DNA of 55,558 nt from Candidatus Gaiellasilicea maunaloa (GTDB lineage Bacteria; Actinomycetota; Thermoleophilia; Gaiellales; Gaiellaceae), in contig JANDLU010000014.1 of the NCBI GenBank assembly GCA_024330215.1, positions 1 to 55,558 of the forward strand, in the 5' to 3' direction. Within the stretch, counting starts at the first letter, position 1. Every line of letters starts with the position of its first letter. This document shows, one piece after another, positions 15,259 to 24,273 of the stretch. Position numbers and translations under genes: made by a program. The notes beneath the pieces were generated by a model that was not told the origin of the DNA, made no database searches, and worked only from the letters and a program-made list of their open reading frames with translations.

Positions 15259-16430
15259 AGCCGCTTCCCTTCGCCCGTATCGTAGAAGGCGAGGAGGTCA
15301 GCTGGAGGCACACAGTCACGGCGGCGGAGGTCGATGCGTTCGTTGAGCTCTCGGGCGACCTCAATCCACTCCATCTCGATGACGCTTTCGCGCGGCAGAA
15401 CGGGTTCCGGGGACGCGTCGTGCATGGGATGCTCGTCGGCGCGTTCCTGTCCCGCGTCCTCGGGACGGTCTTCCCGGGCCCGGGCGTCCTCTGGCTCTCG
15501 CAGACAATCCGGTTTCAGTCCGCTGTCTACGTCGACGAGACGATCGAGGTGACGGTGCGGATCGCTCACAAGTCAGAATCGCTGCGGACGCTCGTCCTCG
15601 AGACGTCAGTGCTGACCGAGTCCGGGGCGAGCGCGCTCACGGGAGAGGCAAAGGTGATGATGCTCCAGACGGTGCAAAGAGTCGAGTGGAACGAGCTGGT
15701 GGCGGTCGTCACCGGCGGCGGACGCGGGATCGGGGCCGCGGTGGCGCGGGCGTTCGGTGAGAAGGGCGCGCGCGTCGTCGTCAACTACCGAGAGCGGTTG
15801 GAGCCGGCGCAGGAGGTGGTCGCCGCGATCGAGGAGGCCGGCGGCGAGGCCTTTGCGGCGGAGGCTGATGTGGGGACGACGGCTGGGGCGGAATCGCTGG
15901 CCCGAGCCGCGCTCGGCCGATTCGGTCGCGTCGACGTCCTCGTCAACAACGCGACTCCGGCGATTGACCGCAAACCGCTGCTCGAGCTGGAATGGGAGGA
16001 GGTCGACCGATACTGGCGGACCTACGTCCAGAGCGCCTTCACGCTCACACACGCTTTCGTCCCGGGCATGCGGGACCGAGGCTTCGGCCGAATCATCCAT
16101 CTGCTCACGACCGCGATGTGGGGCGCCCCGCCGCCGGGAACGGCCGGCTATGTCGCTGCGAAGAGTGGGCTCTGGGGCCTCGCGAAAGCGATGGCCGTCG
16201 AGCTCGCACCACTCGGGATCACCGTCAACGCCGTCTCCCCGTCGGCCGTTCTGACCGAGCAATGGGACGCGACGCCCGACAACCGGCGCCGGGCCATGGG
16301 ACTTCGCATTCCCGCGCAGCGGCTCGCAAGGGCAGACGAGGTTGCATCGACAGTCGTCTACCTCGCGAGCAACGAGGCCGCATACGTCACCGGAGCGAAC
16401 TTCCCGGTGGCGGGGGGAGAGGTGATGTAG
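15255..16430 (+). CDS. MaoC-like hydratase fused to an SDR ketoreductase
   Basis: The 391-residue protein joins two domains in one uninterrupted frame. Residues ~1-135 are a MaoC/R-hydratase hot-dog domain (FVELSGDLNPLHLDDAFARQ with the D-x4-H motif, then HGMLVGAFLSRVL). Residues ~150-391 are an SDR with TGGGRGIGAAVARAF, NNATPA, and YVAAKSG. The usual catalytic serine position reads HLLTTAMWG, a threonine. The linker is only about 15 residues. A hydratase plus ketoreductase on the ACP would make or process a 3-hydroxyacyl or enoyl group. An internal ATG pair (15657-15662) could also give a free SDR. Confidence 0.85.
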   Translation: MKPLPFARIVEGEEVSWRHTVTAAEVDAFVELSGDLNPLHLDDAFARQNGFRGRVVHGMLVGAFLSRVLGTVFPGPGVLWLSQTIRFQSAVYVDETIEVTVRIAHKSESLRTLVLETSVLTESGASALTGEAKVMMLQTVQRVEWNELVAVVTGGGRGIGAAVARAFGEKGARVVVNYRERLEPAQEVVAAIEEAGGEAFAAEADVGTTAGAESLARAALGRFGRVDVLVNNATPAIDRKPLLELEWEEVDRYWRTYVQSAFTLTHAFVPGMRDRGFGRIIHLLTTAMWGAPPPGTAGYVAAKSGLWGLAKAMAVELAPLGITVNAVSPSAVLTEQWDATPDNRRRAMGLRIPAQRLARADEVASTVVYLASNEAAYVTGANFPVAGGEVM

Positions 16431-16436
16431 CGCCGG

Positions 16437-17492
16437 ATGGCGGCGCCGCTCGAGATCGACTGGCTGCCTTCCTCCCGGATCGGGGACCTCCAGGCCTTCC
16501 TGGAAGCCGAGTGGCGAGCCGAGCACGTGCTCGCGCGAGACGCCGAGCTCCTCCGCTGGCAGCATCCGAGAGGTGACGACGAGCTGTCGTTCGTCGCGGC
16601 CACCGAGCGGGGCGAGCTCGTCGGCGTCCTCGGTGTCATCCCCGTCGAGTTCGGCGTCCGGGGGGATCGGCTGTCGGGAGCGTGGCTGACGACGTGGGCG
16701 GTCACACCGGCCGCGCGTGCCCGCCGCGTCGGTCTCCAGCTCCTCGAGCTCGCGCTCGAGTGCCACGACTTCGTCGGGACGATCGGCGGGAATGCGACGA
16801 CGATGACGATCCTCGGCGCGCTTCGCTTCCAGACGAGATCGGCCGTCCCGCGATGGATCCGCCCGCTCGACCGGACCGAGCTCGCCCACTTCGTCGGCGA
16901 GATACCAGACGCTCCCGAATCGCCCGCCGGCGACGGCTTCACGGTTCGCGAGTGGAGGGCCGCGGACGCCTCCGATTGGAATCTCTACTGGGAAGGCACG
17001 TTGGCCTCCCGCCTCGTCGGAGTCTGTCGGGACGCTCGCTATCTCGAGTGGCGGTATCTCTCCCACCCGCGCTTCGACTATCGCGTGGAGATCGCCGAAG
17101 CGCAGACCGGAGAGCCCGCCGGACTCCTGGTTCATCGGCTCGAGCGTGCGAGCGGTGGGGAGATGACTGTCCTCCGGATCGTCGACGCGCTCGGCGAAGG
17201 ACTCGCGGTCGCCGCACTCGCACTGCACGTCGCGGAGCGGGGCCGCAGGATCGGAGCCGCATTCGCCGACTTCTACTGCACGAGCCAGCACGCCGCCCGG
17301 CCGCTCGAGACGGCCGGCTTCGTCGCCGAGAGCGCGCTCGGGCTCGAGTTTCCCTCCCGCTTCCAGCCGTTCGAGCCCGGCTCCCGACCGCTGACGGCAG
17401 CGTTCCGGCTCGCGTCCCAGAACACCGAGCAGCTCACCGGCTCAGACGTCTACTTCACCCGCTCCGACTGCGACCAGGACCGCCCGAGCTGA
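16437..17492 (+). CDS. GNAT-family acyltransferase
   Basis: The 351-residue protein has a GNAT core near residues 40-110. LTTWAVTPAARARRVGLQLLELAL contains the acyl-CoA-binding R/Q-x-x-G-x-G/A region in variant form. A second half (~165-330) ends in VYFTRSDCDQDRPS, a C-terminal signature I associate with large GNAT proteins in nonulosonate and O-antigen loci. It lies 6 bases after the MaoC-SDR gene. The likely role is transfer of the ACP-bound acyl group to a sugar amine, in keeping with the upstream deacetylase. Convergent with the FkbM gene; 30 bases separate them. Confidence 0.75.
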   Translation: MAAPLEIDWLPSSRIGDLQAFLEAEWRAEHVLARDAELLRWQHPRGDDELSFVAATERGELVGVLGVIPVEFGVRGDRLSGAWLTTWAVTPAARARRVGLQLLELALECHDFVGTIGGNATTMTILGALRFQTRSAVPRWIRPLDRTELAHFVGEIPDAPESPAGDGFTVREWRAADASDWNLYWEGTLASRLVGVCRDARYLEWRYLSHPRFDYRVEIAEAQTGEPAGLLVHRLERASGGEMTVLRIVDALGEGLAVAALALHVAERGRRIGAAFADFYCTSQHAARPLETAGFVAESALGLEFPSRFQPFEPGSRPLTAAFRLASQNTEQLTGSDVYFTRSDCDQDRPS

Positions 17493-17522
17493 CGATCGCG
17501 GCGACGACGAGGCTCGACGTTC

Positions 17523-18494
17523 TCAGGCGACGGCCGGCTGCCGGCAGAGAAGCACGTCGACGCAGTGCCCCTCGTACTGCGCAAGGATCGAGTCGATCTC
17601 CGCCACGGGTCTGAATCGGCTGTCCCGATCCTTTCCGAGGTCGAGCGCATGGGTGTAGTGCGCCCCAATCAGCTCGTGGACGCGGTCTGCCGAGCTCGTC
17701 CGCTCGAGCTTCTCCGGGCACATCTCGATCACGGTGGGCGTGCCACGTTCACGCAGGGATGAGGCACCCTCGAGGGCGCGCAACTCGAAACCCTCGATGT
17801 CCATCCAGAGCAGATCGACGGATTCGGCTGCATACACTCCCTCTTCGGCCAGCGCGTCGAGCGTAGTCGTGGCGACGAGCTGTTGGAGGTCGGCACCCTC
17901 GCCGACGTTGAGTCGGTGATACTCGCTGCCGAGACCGCCGACGTCGAGGCCCGCGACACCCTGCTGATCGGAGATCGCAGAATGAACGGTGCGGACGACC
18001 CCTTCGAGGCCGTTTGCGAAGACGCTGAGCCTGAGCAGGCGCATGTTCTCGAACGACGGCTCGATCGCAACCGCCTTGGAGAAACCCAGGTGTCGCACCG
18101 CGTAGAGCGTCGTCGTGCCGATATGGGCACCGACATCGAGAAAGAGCTCGCGCGGTCTCGTTCCGAGGAACGAGTCGAGAGCGTTGGCCGCTCGACGGAC
18201 ATGGATCTGGTCGCGACGGACATTCTGCTCCACGAAGAGCGTCCGCGCGGATTTCGGATCGGACGTATCGAAGAAGTAGAGCGTTCCGTGCAGGTTCACC
18301 GCCATCGTGGGAGCAAACCCGCGCACCCCTTGCAACAGGTACTTCCGCCAGCGGCGTTCCATCTTCTCGAGCTCGCGGATGTCATGTCCGGGCGAATCCG
18401 ACTCGACCTGTTGCCGGAGCTCGCGGAGCTCTGACTCGAGCGCACGCACCCGCTCCCGGAGCTCGCGTTGGGTCGCCTGGTCCTCGGCGTTCAT
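17523..18494 (-). CDS. FkbM-family methyltransferase with coiled-coil N-terminus
   Basis: The 323-residue protein begins with a highly charged helical region (MNAEDQATQRELRERVRAL to ~55) predicted to form a coiled coil. The FkbM SAM domain follows: LFLDVGAHIGTTTLYAVRHLG (~115), VAIEPSFENMRLL (~140), and VDLLWMDIEGFELRALEGASSL (~223). Start ATG at 18494 is chosen because the frame upstream reads as low-complexity sequence; GAGGA about 10 bases upstream can serve as ribosome binding site. FkbM enzymes usually O-methylate sugars. A second FkbM gene lies at 36076. Confidence 0.8.
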   Translation of the reverse strand: MNAEDQATQRELRERVRALESELRELRQQVESDSPGHDIRELEKMERRWRKYLLQGVRGFAPTMAVNLHGTLYFFDTSDPKSARTLFVEQNVRRDQIHVRRAANALDSFLGTRPRELFLDVGAHIGTTTLYAVRHLGFSKAVAIEPSFENMRLLRLSVFANGLEGVVRTVHSAISDQQGVAGLDVGGLGSEYHRLNVGEGADLQQLVATTTLDALAEEGVYAAESVDLLWMDIEGFELRALEGASSLRERGTPTVIEMCPEKLERTSSADRVHELIGAHYTHALDLGKDRDSRFRPVAEIDSILAQYEGHCVDVLLCRQPAVA

Positions 18495-18625
18495 GTGCTC
18501 TGTCCTCGCCGACACATCGCGATTCGGTACCGGTCGAGCACGAAGCGAGGATATCGAAGCGCCGACGACCCGAGTTCTGCGAGGAGGAGTCGGTACGATT
18601 TGGTCGCGACTATAGTGGTCGCGCT
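18495..18625. promoter_or_regulatory. Divergent intergenic region with TATAGT box and TGGTCGCG direct repeats
   Basis: TATAGT (18611-18616) lies 9 bases before the TTG at 18626. It is flanked by the direct repeat TGGTCGCG at 18601-18608 and 18616-18623, and the palindrome GTCGCGAC is at 18603-18610. This could be an operator over the promoter of the following glycan genes. The rest of the region shows nothing distinct. Confidence 0.4.
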
Positions 18626-20386
18626 TTGGCAGCAACCACGCGGTCAGACCCCGATCCGGCAGCGCAGCTGCCGTCTCCAGGGACACCTGTAGACGCTCCA
18701 CCTCGGCCGCTTCGGGTCCTCTTCGTCATGCACAGCCTCGATGCCTATCTGCGGTTCTTCGCCGCGCCGCTCGAGCTGCTCTGCGAGCGCGGCCACGATG
18801 TCCGCCTCCTCCTCGAAGAGGCCGATCACTCTCCGGTCGAGCAGGCCTGGCTCGACCGGATGCTCGAACGACCGAACTTCAGGTGCGAGATCCGGAATCA
18901 TTTCGCCGCGGCCCGATTCAACGACGTCGCACGGTCGGTGCGCCAATCTCTCGACTATCTACGCTATCTCGGTCCGGAGTATGAGGACCGCGCCATCTTT
19001 CGCCGCCGGAGCGCTCGACGCTCGCCCGAGGCGATCAAGCGAATCGCGTCATGGCCGCTCGTTCGCTCCCGGCCCGGTCTCGCATTCACCCGCATCGCGC
19101 TCTCCACCCTCGACCGCGCGATGCCGCCGTCCGCCGCCGCCAAGGACTACGTCGATGACATCGCTCCGGACGTACTCGCGGTCTGCGACTACGGGCGGCT
19201 GGGTTCGCTGTATTCGACCTACGTCAAGGCAGCACGCGAGACGGGCGTCTCGTGCGCTCTCTGCGTCGCTAGCTGGGACAATCTGTCGACGCGGCAACTC
19301 ATTCGCGAGCTGCCGGACAGCCTCATCGTCTGGAACGAGCGACAGCGGCAGGAGGCTCTCGAGATCCACGGAGTTCCTTCCGAGCGCGTCGTGATCACCG
19401 GCGCGCAGTGCTTCGACCAGTGGTTCACGTGGCAGCCAAGGAGCCGCACCGAGTTCTGCGAGCGAGTCGGCCTGGATCCAGACAAGCCCTACATCCTCTG
19501 GGTTGGAAGCGCGCTCGTCCGCGGGAATCGGGTCGAGCCGGAGTTCGTCAGAGACTGGATCACTCGCCTCCGCGAATCCGATGACGACGCTCTCAGCGAG
19601 CTCGGCGTCCTCCTCCGCTCACATCCGAAGCGGTTGTCACAGTGGCTCGACCTCGATCCGTCCGACCTCGGCAATGTTTCCCTCTGGCCGCGGGAGTCGA
19701 TGACGATGCCTACCGACATCGCTCAGCAAGCCGATTACTTCGATTCGATCTTCCACAGTGCTGCCGTCGTCGGGATCAACTCGAGCGCCATGATCGAGGC
19801 CGCGGTCGTCGGGAGACCCGTTTTCGGCCTCGCGATGCCGGAATTTCACGACTCGCACCGGGCGACCTTCCACTTCTCCTACGTTCTCGAGTCCGAGGGT
19901 GGCATCGTGCGGGTCGCCGAGTCGATCGAGGATCAGCTCGCGCAGATCCGGCAGACGCTGACCGCTCCCGATCCCGGATTCCGGTCACGAAACGATCGGT
20001 TCGTCGAGAGCTTCATCCGCCCGGCAGGCCTCGAGCTTCCCGCCACGCCGATCTTCGTCCAGGCGCTGGAGGCGCTGGGCGAGCGGGACACCGCCCCCTC
20101 TCTCGACCCGCCATCCATCCGTGCGTTCCGGCGACTCCTGCCGGGCGCGATCGTCGTCGTTCAGGCAATGCTGCGGCTGAAACGGGGGTTCGCCACCCAC
20201 AAGCGCGGTCTGCTGAGGAAGCGTGGCAGATACCTCAAGCGCGCCAAGAGGCTCGCACGGACCGGTGCTCGCTCGATCAAGCGGACTCGCCGCCTCGTCC
20301 GGAAGCGCAGCCTGCGGGGCGGTCAACATTCGGTCGGGTCCGCCACACGAGATTCCCGGATCTCATCGAGTCCGGGGGACGAATGA
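18626..20386 (+). CDS. GT-B-like surface-glycan protein of the SWDN family (copy 1), arginine-rich tail
   Basis: The 586-residue protein has a first strand LRVLFVMHSLDAYLRFFAAPLELL (~29-52), a central CVASWDNLSTRQL motif (~211-223), WVGSALVRG (~292), LLRSHPKRLSQW (~328) and VVGINSSAMIEAAVVGRPV (~379-397). The last three resemble the R-x-HP and S-S...E-A-x-x-GRPV elements of CDP-glycerol glycerophosphotransferase and capsule GT-B enzymes, so a transferase fold is likely, but the family is not one I can name. Residues ~510-575 are densely basic (LLRKRGRYLKRAKRLARTGA). The start is TTG with a TATAGT box upstream. It overlaps the next paralog by ATGA. Confidence 0.65.
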   Translation: MAATTRSDPDPAAQLPSPGTPVDAPPRPLRVLFVMHSLDAYLRFFAAPLELLCERGHDVRLLLEEADHSPVEQAWLDRMLERPNFRCEIRNHFAAARFNDVARSVRQSLDYLRYLGPEYEDRAIFRRRSARRSPEAIKRIASWPLVRSRPGLAFTRIALSTLDRAMPPSAAAKDYVDDIAPDVLAVCDYGRLGSLYSTYVKAARETGVSCALCVASWDNLSTRQLIRELPDSLIVWNERQRQEALEIHGVPSERVVITGAQCFDQWFTWQPRSRTEFCERVGLDPDKPYILWVGSALVRGNRVEPEFVRDWITRLRESDDDALSELGVLLRSHPKRLSQWLDLDPSDLGNVSLWPRESMTMPTDIAQQADYFDSIFHSAAVVGINSSAMIEAAVVGRPVFGLAMPEFHDSHRATFHFSYVLESEGGIVRVAESIEDQLAQIRQTLTAPDPGFRSRNDRFVESFIRPAGLELPATPIFVQALEALGERDTAPSLDPPSIRAFRRLLPGAIVVVQAMLRLKRGFATHKRGLLRKRGRYLKRAKRLARTGARSIKRTRRLVRKRSLRGGQHSVGSATRDSRISSSPGDE

Positions 20387-22119
20387 GCTCGGATCCAATC
20401 GAGCTCGTGAGGAATCCCCGGGTCGCCGACAATGCGGTGGGAGGGACTGCTCCGGACCCGCTCCGAATCGTCTTCGTCCTCTACAGCCTCGGTTTTCTCC
20501 GGTTCTTCGACCCGGTCGTCCGGGCGCTCGTCGAGCGCGGGCACGAGGTACACCTTCTCTGCGAGCGAGACTACGAGCGGCCGAGCGAGCAACGCTGGCT
20601 GGCCGCGATGCGGGCCTCCCCGCTCTTCAGCTACGAGCTCACTCATGCTCTCGCAGGTGACCGGTGGGCGCCGATCGGCAGGTTTCTTCGTAGTGCGGCC
20701 GATCTCGCGTACTTCTCGAGCCCTGCCTTTCGTGGCAAGCGCTCTCTGGTCCAGCGGGCCGGGCGCCGTGCTCCGACGCTGTTCCGGCGGCTGACGGAAG
20801 GCCCGTTCCTGCGCAGCGAGCGCTTGCGCATCCTCCTCTGGCGGACACTGACGGGACTCGAGCGCGCGTTACCGGTTGCGCAGCCGCTCGAGCTCGAGCT
20901 CCGGCGGAAATCCCCCGACGTGCTCGTGGTCAGCCCTTTCCTCATGCCGGGCATGCGGCACTCGGAGTACGTGAGGACGGCGAGGCACCTCGGCATCCCG
21001 TCGTGCATGTGCATCGCGAGCTGGGACAACCTCTCGAACAAGGCCCATCTCAGAGACCCGGCTGACCGGCTCGTCGTCTGGAACGGCGTCCAGCGACGCG
21101 AAGCGATGGAGTTGCACGGCGTTCCCGAGGAGCGGATCGCAATCACCGGAGCGCAGTCGTTCGACATCTGGTTCGACTGGACTCCGCGCGCGCGTGAGGA
21201 GTTCTGCCCGCACGTCGGACTCGACCCGGAGCGGGGTTACCTGATGTATGTCGGGGGCTCGCTCTACCGCGGCAAGATGACGGAGGCGGCGTACGTCCAC
21301 GACGTCTGGATTCCCGAGATCCGACGTGACCCCCGTCTCGCCGACCTCGGGCTGCTTCTGCGCCCCCATCCCTATCGAATGACGCAATGGGCCGAGCAGG
21401 ACTGGAGCTCGTGGCGAGACGTTGTCCTCTGGCCGCGCAACCAGGACGAGATGCCGGTCGACGAGGAAGCCCGCGCGGACTACTTCGACTCGATCTTCCA
21501 CTCGGAAGCCGTTGTCGGGATCAATACCAGCGCGATGATCGAATCGGCGATCGTCGGGCGCGCCGTGCACACGATCCTGGCTCCCGAGTTCGAGGGATCG
21601 CAGACCGGCACGTTCCACTTCGATTACCTCCGCGAGGTTGGGGGCGGCGTCCTCGCCACCGCGCACACCTACGCCGAGCATCGCGACCAGCTCCTGGCGA
21701 CGCTGGCAGGGAACGACGCCGAGGCAGAGACGCGCAGACGACGGTTCCTGGAGGAGTTCGTGCGCCCCCTCGGACTCGAGCGGCCCGCCGTGCCTGCCGT
21801 GATCGAGACGATCGAGACGATCGCTCGGCACGGGCCTATCGCAACCGAGCCGCAAGGCCTGGGACTCTTCCCGATGCGCGCGCTCCTCTATGGCGCGCTT
21901 GGATTGACCACCGTCCTCGGTCCTGTGGTGACTCCTTTCGCCAATGCGAAGCGACGCCGCCGGTTGCTCGAGCGGTTACGCCGGCTTCCTCGCGGCGCGT
22001 TCAGGCGTGGACGACGGTTGGCCTACAGCGGGAGATCGAGTCGCCACTCGAGCATTCGCAGAGCACACAGGCTCGCGAGGCTCGCCGTCCGGATCGGCAA
22101 TCGAGGCTGGCAGCGCTGA
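20383..22119 (+). CDS. GT-B-like surface-glycan protein of the SWDN family (copy 2), arginine-rich tail
   Basis: The 578-residue paralog of the preceding gene has LRIVFVLYSLGFLRFFDPVVRALVERGH at the start, CIASWDNLSNKAHL (~209), MYVGGSLYRGKM (~290), LLRPHPYRMTQW (~325) and VVGINTSAMIESAIVGRAV (~376). YFDSIFHSEAVVG precedes the last motif, as in the other copies. The C-terminal ~60 residues are strongly basic (RRRRLLERLRRLPRGAFRRG). The start ATG overlaps the previous stop. Function is inferred only: transferase acting on a surface polymer or lipid-linked glycan. Confidence 0.65.
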   Translation: MSSDPIELVRNPRVADNAVGGTAPDPLRIVFVLYSLGFLRFFDPVVRALVERGHEVHLLCERDYERPSEQRWLAAMRASPLFSYELTHALAGDRWAPIGRFLRSAADLAYFSSPAFRGKRSLVQRAGRRAPTLFRRLTEGPFLRSERLRILLWRTLTGLERALPVAQPLELELRRKSPDVLVVSPFLMPGMRHSEYVRTARHLGIPSCMCIASWDNLSNKAHLRDPADRLVVWNGVQRREAMELHGVPEERIAITGAQSFDIWFDWTPRAREEFCPHVGLDPERGYLMYVGGSLYRGKMTEAAYVHDVWIPEIRRDPRLADLGLLLRPHPYRMTQWAEQDWSSWRDVVLWPRNQDEMPVDEEARADYFDSIFHSEAVVGINTSAMIESAIVGRAVHTILAPEFEGSQTGTFHFDYLREVGGGVLATAHTYAEHRDQLLATLAGNDAEAETRRRRFLEEFVRPLGLERPAVPAVIETIETIARHGPIATEPQGLGLFPMRALLYGALGLTTVLGPVVTPFANAKRRRRLLERLRRLPRGAFRRGRRLAYSGRSSRHSSIRRAHRLARLAVRIGNRGWQR

Positions 22120-22135
22120 GCGGCCCGGGACTTCG

Positions 22136-23317
22136 GTGAACGCGCTGGCTTCGTCGCCGACGCCGGGCCGGCGCCGCATCTGCGCCTTCTCGGGCAAGCG
22201 GGGCGGCTACGGCGCCTTCGTGCCGTTGCTGCGTCTGATCGACCGCGATCCCGATCTCGAGCTGCTGATCCTGCTCGGCGACATGCACGCATCGGCGGAG
22301 TTCGGCAGCACCGCCCGCGAGGTGCGTGAGGACTTCCCCGACGCGGAGATCGCGCTGATCGAGATGGGAGCCGGCCGCGGCGACACCGGTCTCGTCCGCG
22401 CCGAGAATCTCGCGAATTGCCTGGCCGAATCGGCTCGGGTACTCGCCGGGCGCGGACCGGACATCGTCCTCGTTCACGGCGACCGGGGCGAGCACCTGAT
22501 GGTGGCATTCGCGGCACTCAACCTCGGTCTCACCGTCGCTCACACGCAAGGCGGCGACCGCTCGGGCAACATCGACGAGCTCCAGCGCCACGCGATCTCC
22601 AAGCTCGCGCATGTCCACTTCCCGGAAACGGAGGCGGCCGCGGAGCGGCTGCGAAGGATGGGGGAAGATCCCTGGCGGATCCACACCGTGGGATCGACCT
22701 ACGTCGACCGCATCGCCGCCGGCCTCTATGTTCCGCCGGCCGACGCCCGCGTTCGCGTCGGCCTTGCACCCGACGAGCCATTCTTACTCGCGGTGGTGCA
22801 TCCCGAGACCTTTCTCGACCGGGAAGACAATCGTCGCCAGGCAGAGGCCGTCTTCGATGCCCTGGCGCAGACCGGGTTGCGAACCGTCGTCACGTACCCG
22901 TGCTCGGATCCAGGCTACGAAAGCGTCCTCGAGGCGCTGTCGAGCCGACGAGGAGACCCGGACTTCCTGATCTCCCAGAACATCCACAACGATGTCTATC
23001 TGGGGCTCTTGGCGGGAGCTGACGCGCTCGTCGGCAACTCGTCCGCCGCGCTCGTCGAGGCGCCCTACTTCCGTCTCCCGGCGGTCAACGTCGGACGTCG
23101 CCAGGAGGGCCGCGAGCGAGATCCGAACGTCCTCGACGCGGCGCCGAACCGCGAAGCGGTCGCAGCTGCCATCCGTCGAGTCCGGACGCCGGGCTTTCGC
23201 GGCTCACTGAATGGGGGTGGTCGCCTCGGCGACGGCCGAGCCTCAGAGCGCATCGTGGCCGTGCTTCGTGCGCTACCGCTCGACGACCGCCTGGCCCGCA
23301 AGCAAATCGTCTTCTAG
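22136..23317 (+). CDS. NeuC-like hydrolysing UDP-sugar 2-epimerase (divergent, copy 1)
   Basis: The 393-residue protein has the UDP-GlcNAc 2-epimerase fold: ICAFSGKRGGYGAFVPLL (~15-32), VLVHGDRGEHLMVAFAAL, then VAHTQGGDRSGNIDELQRHAISKLAHVHFP (start VAHTQGGD ~139), and VGNSSAALVEAPYF (~300). NeuC enzymes hydrolyse and epimerise UDP-GlcNAc or a diamino analogue to give the 2-epimer that feeds NeuB. Here RGGY replaces the usual RADY-type loop, and HTQGGD has Asp where other members, including the second copy in this window, have Glu, so its activity may differ. GTG 22136 is the start with no clear ribosome site. Confidence 0.75.
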   Translation: MNALASSPTPGRRRICAFSGKRGGYGAFVPLLRLIDRDPDLELLILLGDMHASAEFGSTAREVREDFPDAEIALIEMGAGRGDTGLVRAENLANCLAESARVLAGRGPDIVLVHGDRGEHLMVAFAALNLGLTVAHTQGGDRSGNIDELQRHAISKLAHVHFPETEAAAERLRRMGEDPWRIHTVGSTYVDRIAAGLYVPPADARVRVGLAPDEPFLLAVVHPETFLDREDNRRQAEAVFDALAQTGLRTVVTYPCSDPGYESVLEALSSRRGDPDFLISQNIHNDVYLGLLAGADALVGNSSAALVEAPYFRLPAVNVGRRQEGRERDPNVLDAAPNREAVAAAIRRVRTPGFRGSLNGGGRLGDGRASERIVAVLRALPLDDRLARKQIVF

Positions 23318-23318
23318 C

Positions 23319-24266
23319 GTGCAGACGAAGCACCCGGCGACGCGGCTCGGAGCGATGCTCGCGCAGTACGCCCGAACACTCGGCGCGCTCCCACGCGCGC
23401 GGACGCGATCGCTCCGGCAAGCGGCTCGACATTTCCTGGTGTCTCTTTCTGTCCTCGGCGAACTGAAGGCCTCCGGGCGGCGCCGGAAGCTCCTGCGGCG
23501 TGCGAGCGCGCGGCTCGTTCGCCGAGCGCGGCGCACGTTTCGGAAGCGCCGGACACGTCTCCGCCGCAAGCTGAGAAGGCGGACGCGCGTCGCGATTCGG
23601 GGCGCCCGCAGGCGGCGCGCGCGGTTCGATCTCGGCCGCAAACGGCTCGCGAAGGTCTATCGCCGGCGTGGCCCGGGGCAGGCTCGCGACCTGCTGCGGC
23701 TCAGACGAGTCGGGGTGCTCGAGTCTCTCCACCGTTTCTCCGCCGCGCAGCCCGCGGCCGCCCTGCGTCCGGACTACTCCGACCTCTGGTTCCTGTACGA
23801 CATCGTCCGCGACCGCCGGCCGAGCACTCTGCTGGAGTTCGGCTCAGGCTGCTCGACCCCCGTGATCGCTGCGGCCGTTCGGGCCAACGGTTCAGGGCAC
23901 CTCTGGACGCTCGATGGAGACGAGAGCTGGAGCCACGCGACGAGAGCAGCGCTCCCGCTCGAGCTTCGCGACCTCGTCACGATCGTCCACGCGCCCATCC
24001 GAGAGGACGATCGAGACGTTCGGGGCTGGTCGCACGAGAATGTCCCGGAGCTCGAGCCCGATTTCATCTATCTGGACAGCCCGGCACTGACTCCAAAACG
24101 GCAGGTGGCGTTCGATCCGCTCGATCTCGAAGAACGTTTCTCGCCCGGCTTCGTGATGGTCGTCGACGGCCGTCAACGCAACGCGGAATATCTCCGAGAA
24201 CGGCTGCAGCGCCTCTATCGCGTCACCCGGATGCCCGGACGCCATCTGTTCGAGCTGCTCGACTAG
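23319..24266 (+). CDS. Methyltransferase-like protein with a polybasic N-terminal region
   Basis: The 315-residue protein starts at GTG one base after the epimerase stop. Residues ~35-130 are extraordinarily arginine-rich (RRARRTFRKRRTRLRRKL and more). The C-terminal ~175 residues look like a Rossmann methyltransferase: TLLEFGSGCSTPVIAAAV (motif I-like), LWTLDGDESW, ELEPDFIYLDSPAL and FVMVVDGRQRNAEYL. The similarity of the basic region to the tails of the two GT-B-like proteins upstream suggests a shared binding function such as an anionic lipid or polymer. Catalytic activity is unproven. Confidence 0.55.
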   Translation: MQTKHPATRLGAMLAQYARTLGALPRARTRSLRQAARHFLVSLSVLGELKASGRRRKLLRRASARLVRRARRTFRKRRTRLRRKLRRRTRVAIRGARRRRARFDLGRKRLAKVYRRRGPGQARDLLRLRRVGVLESLHRFSAAQPAAALRPDYSDLWFLYDIVRDRRPSTLLEFGSGCSTPVIAAAVRANGSGHLWTLDGDESWSHATRAALPLELRDLVTIVHAPIREDDRDVRGWSHENVPELEPDFIYLDSPALTPKRQVAFDPLDLEERFSPGFVMVVDGRQRNAEYLRERLQRLYRVTRMPGRHLFELLD

Positions 24267-24273
24267 CTCTGCC

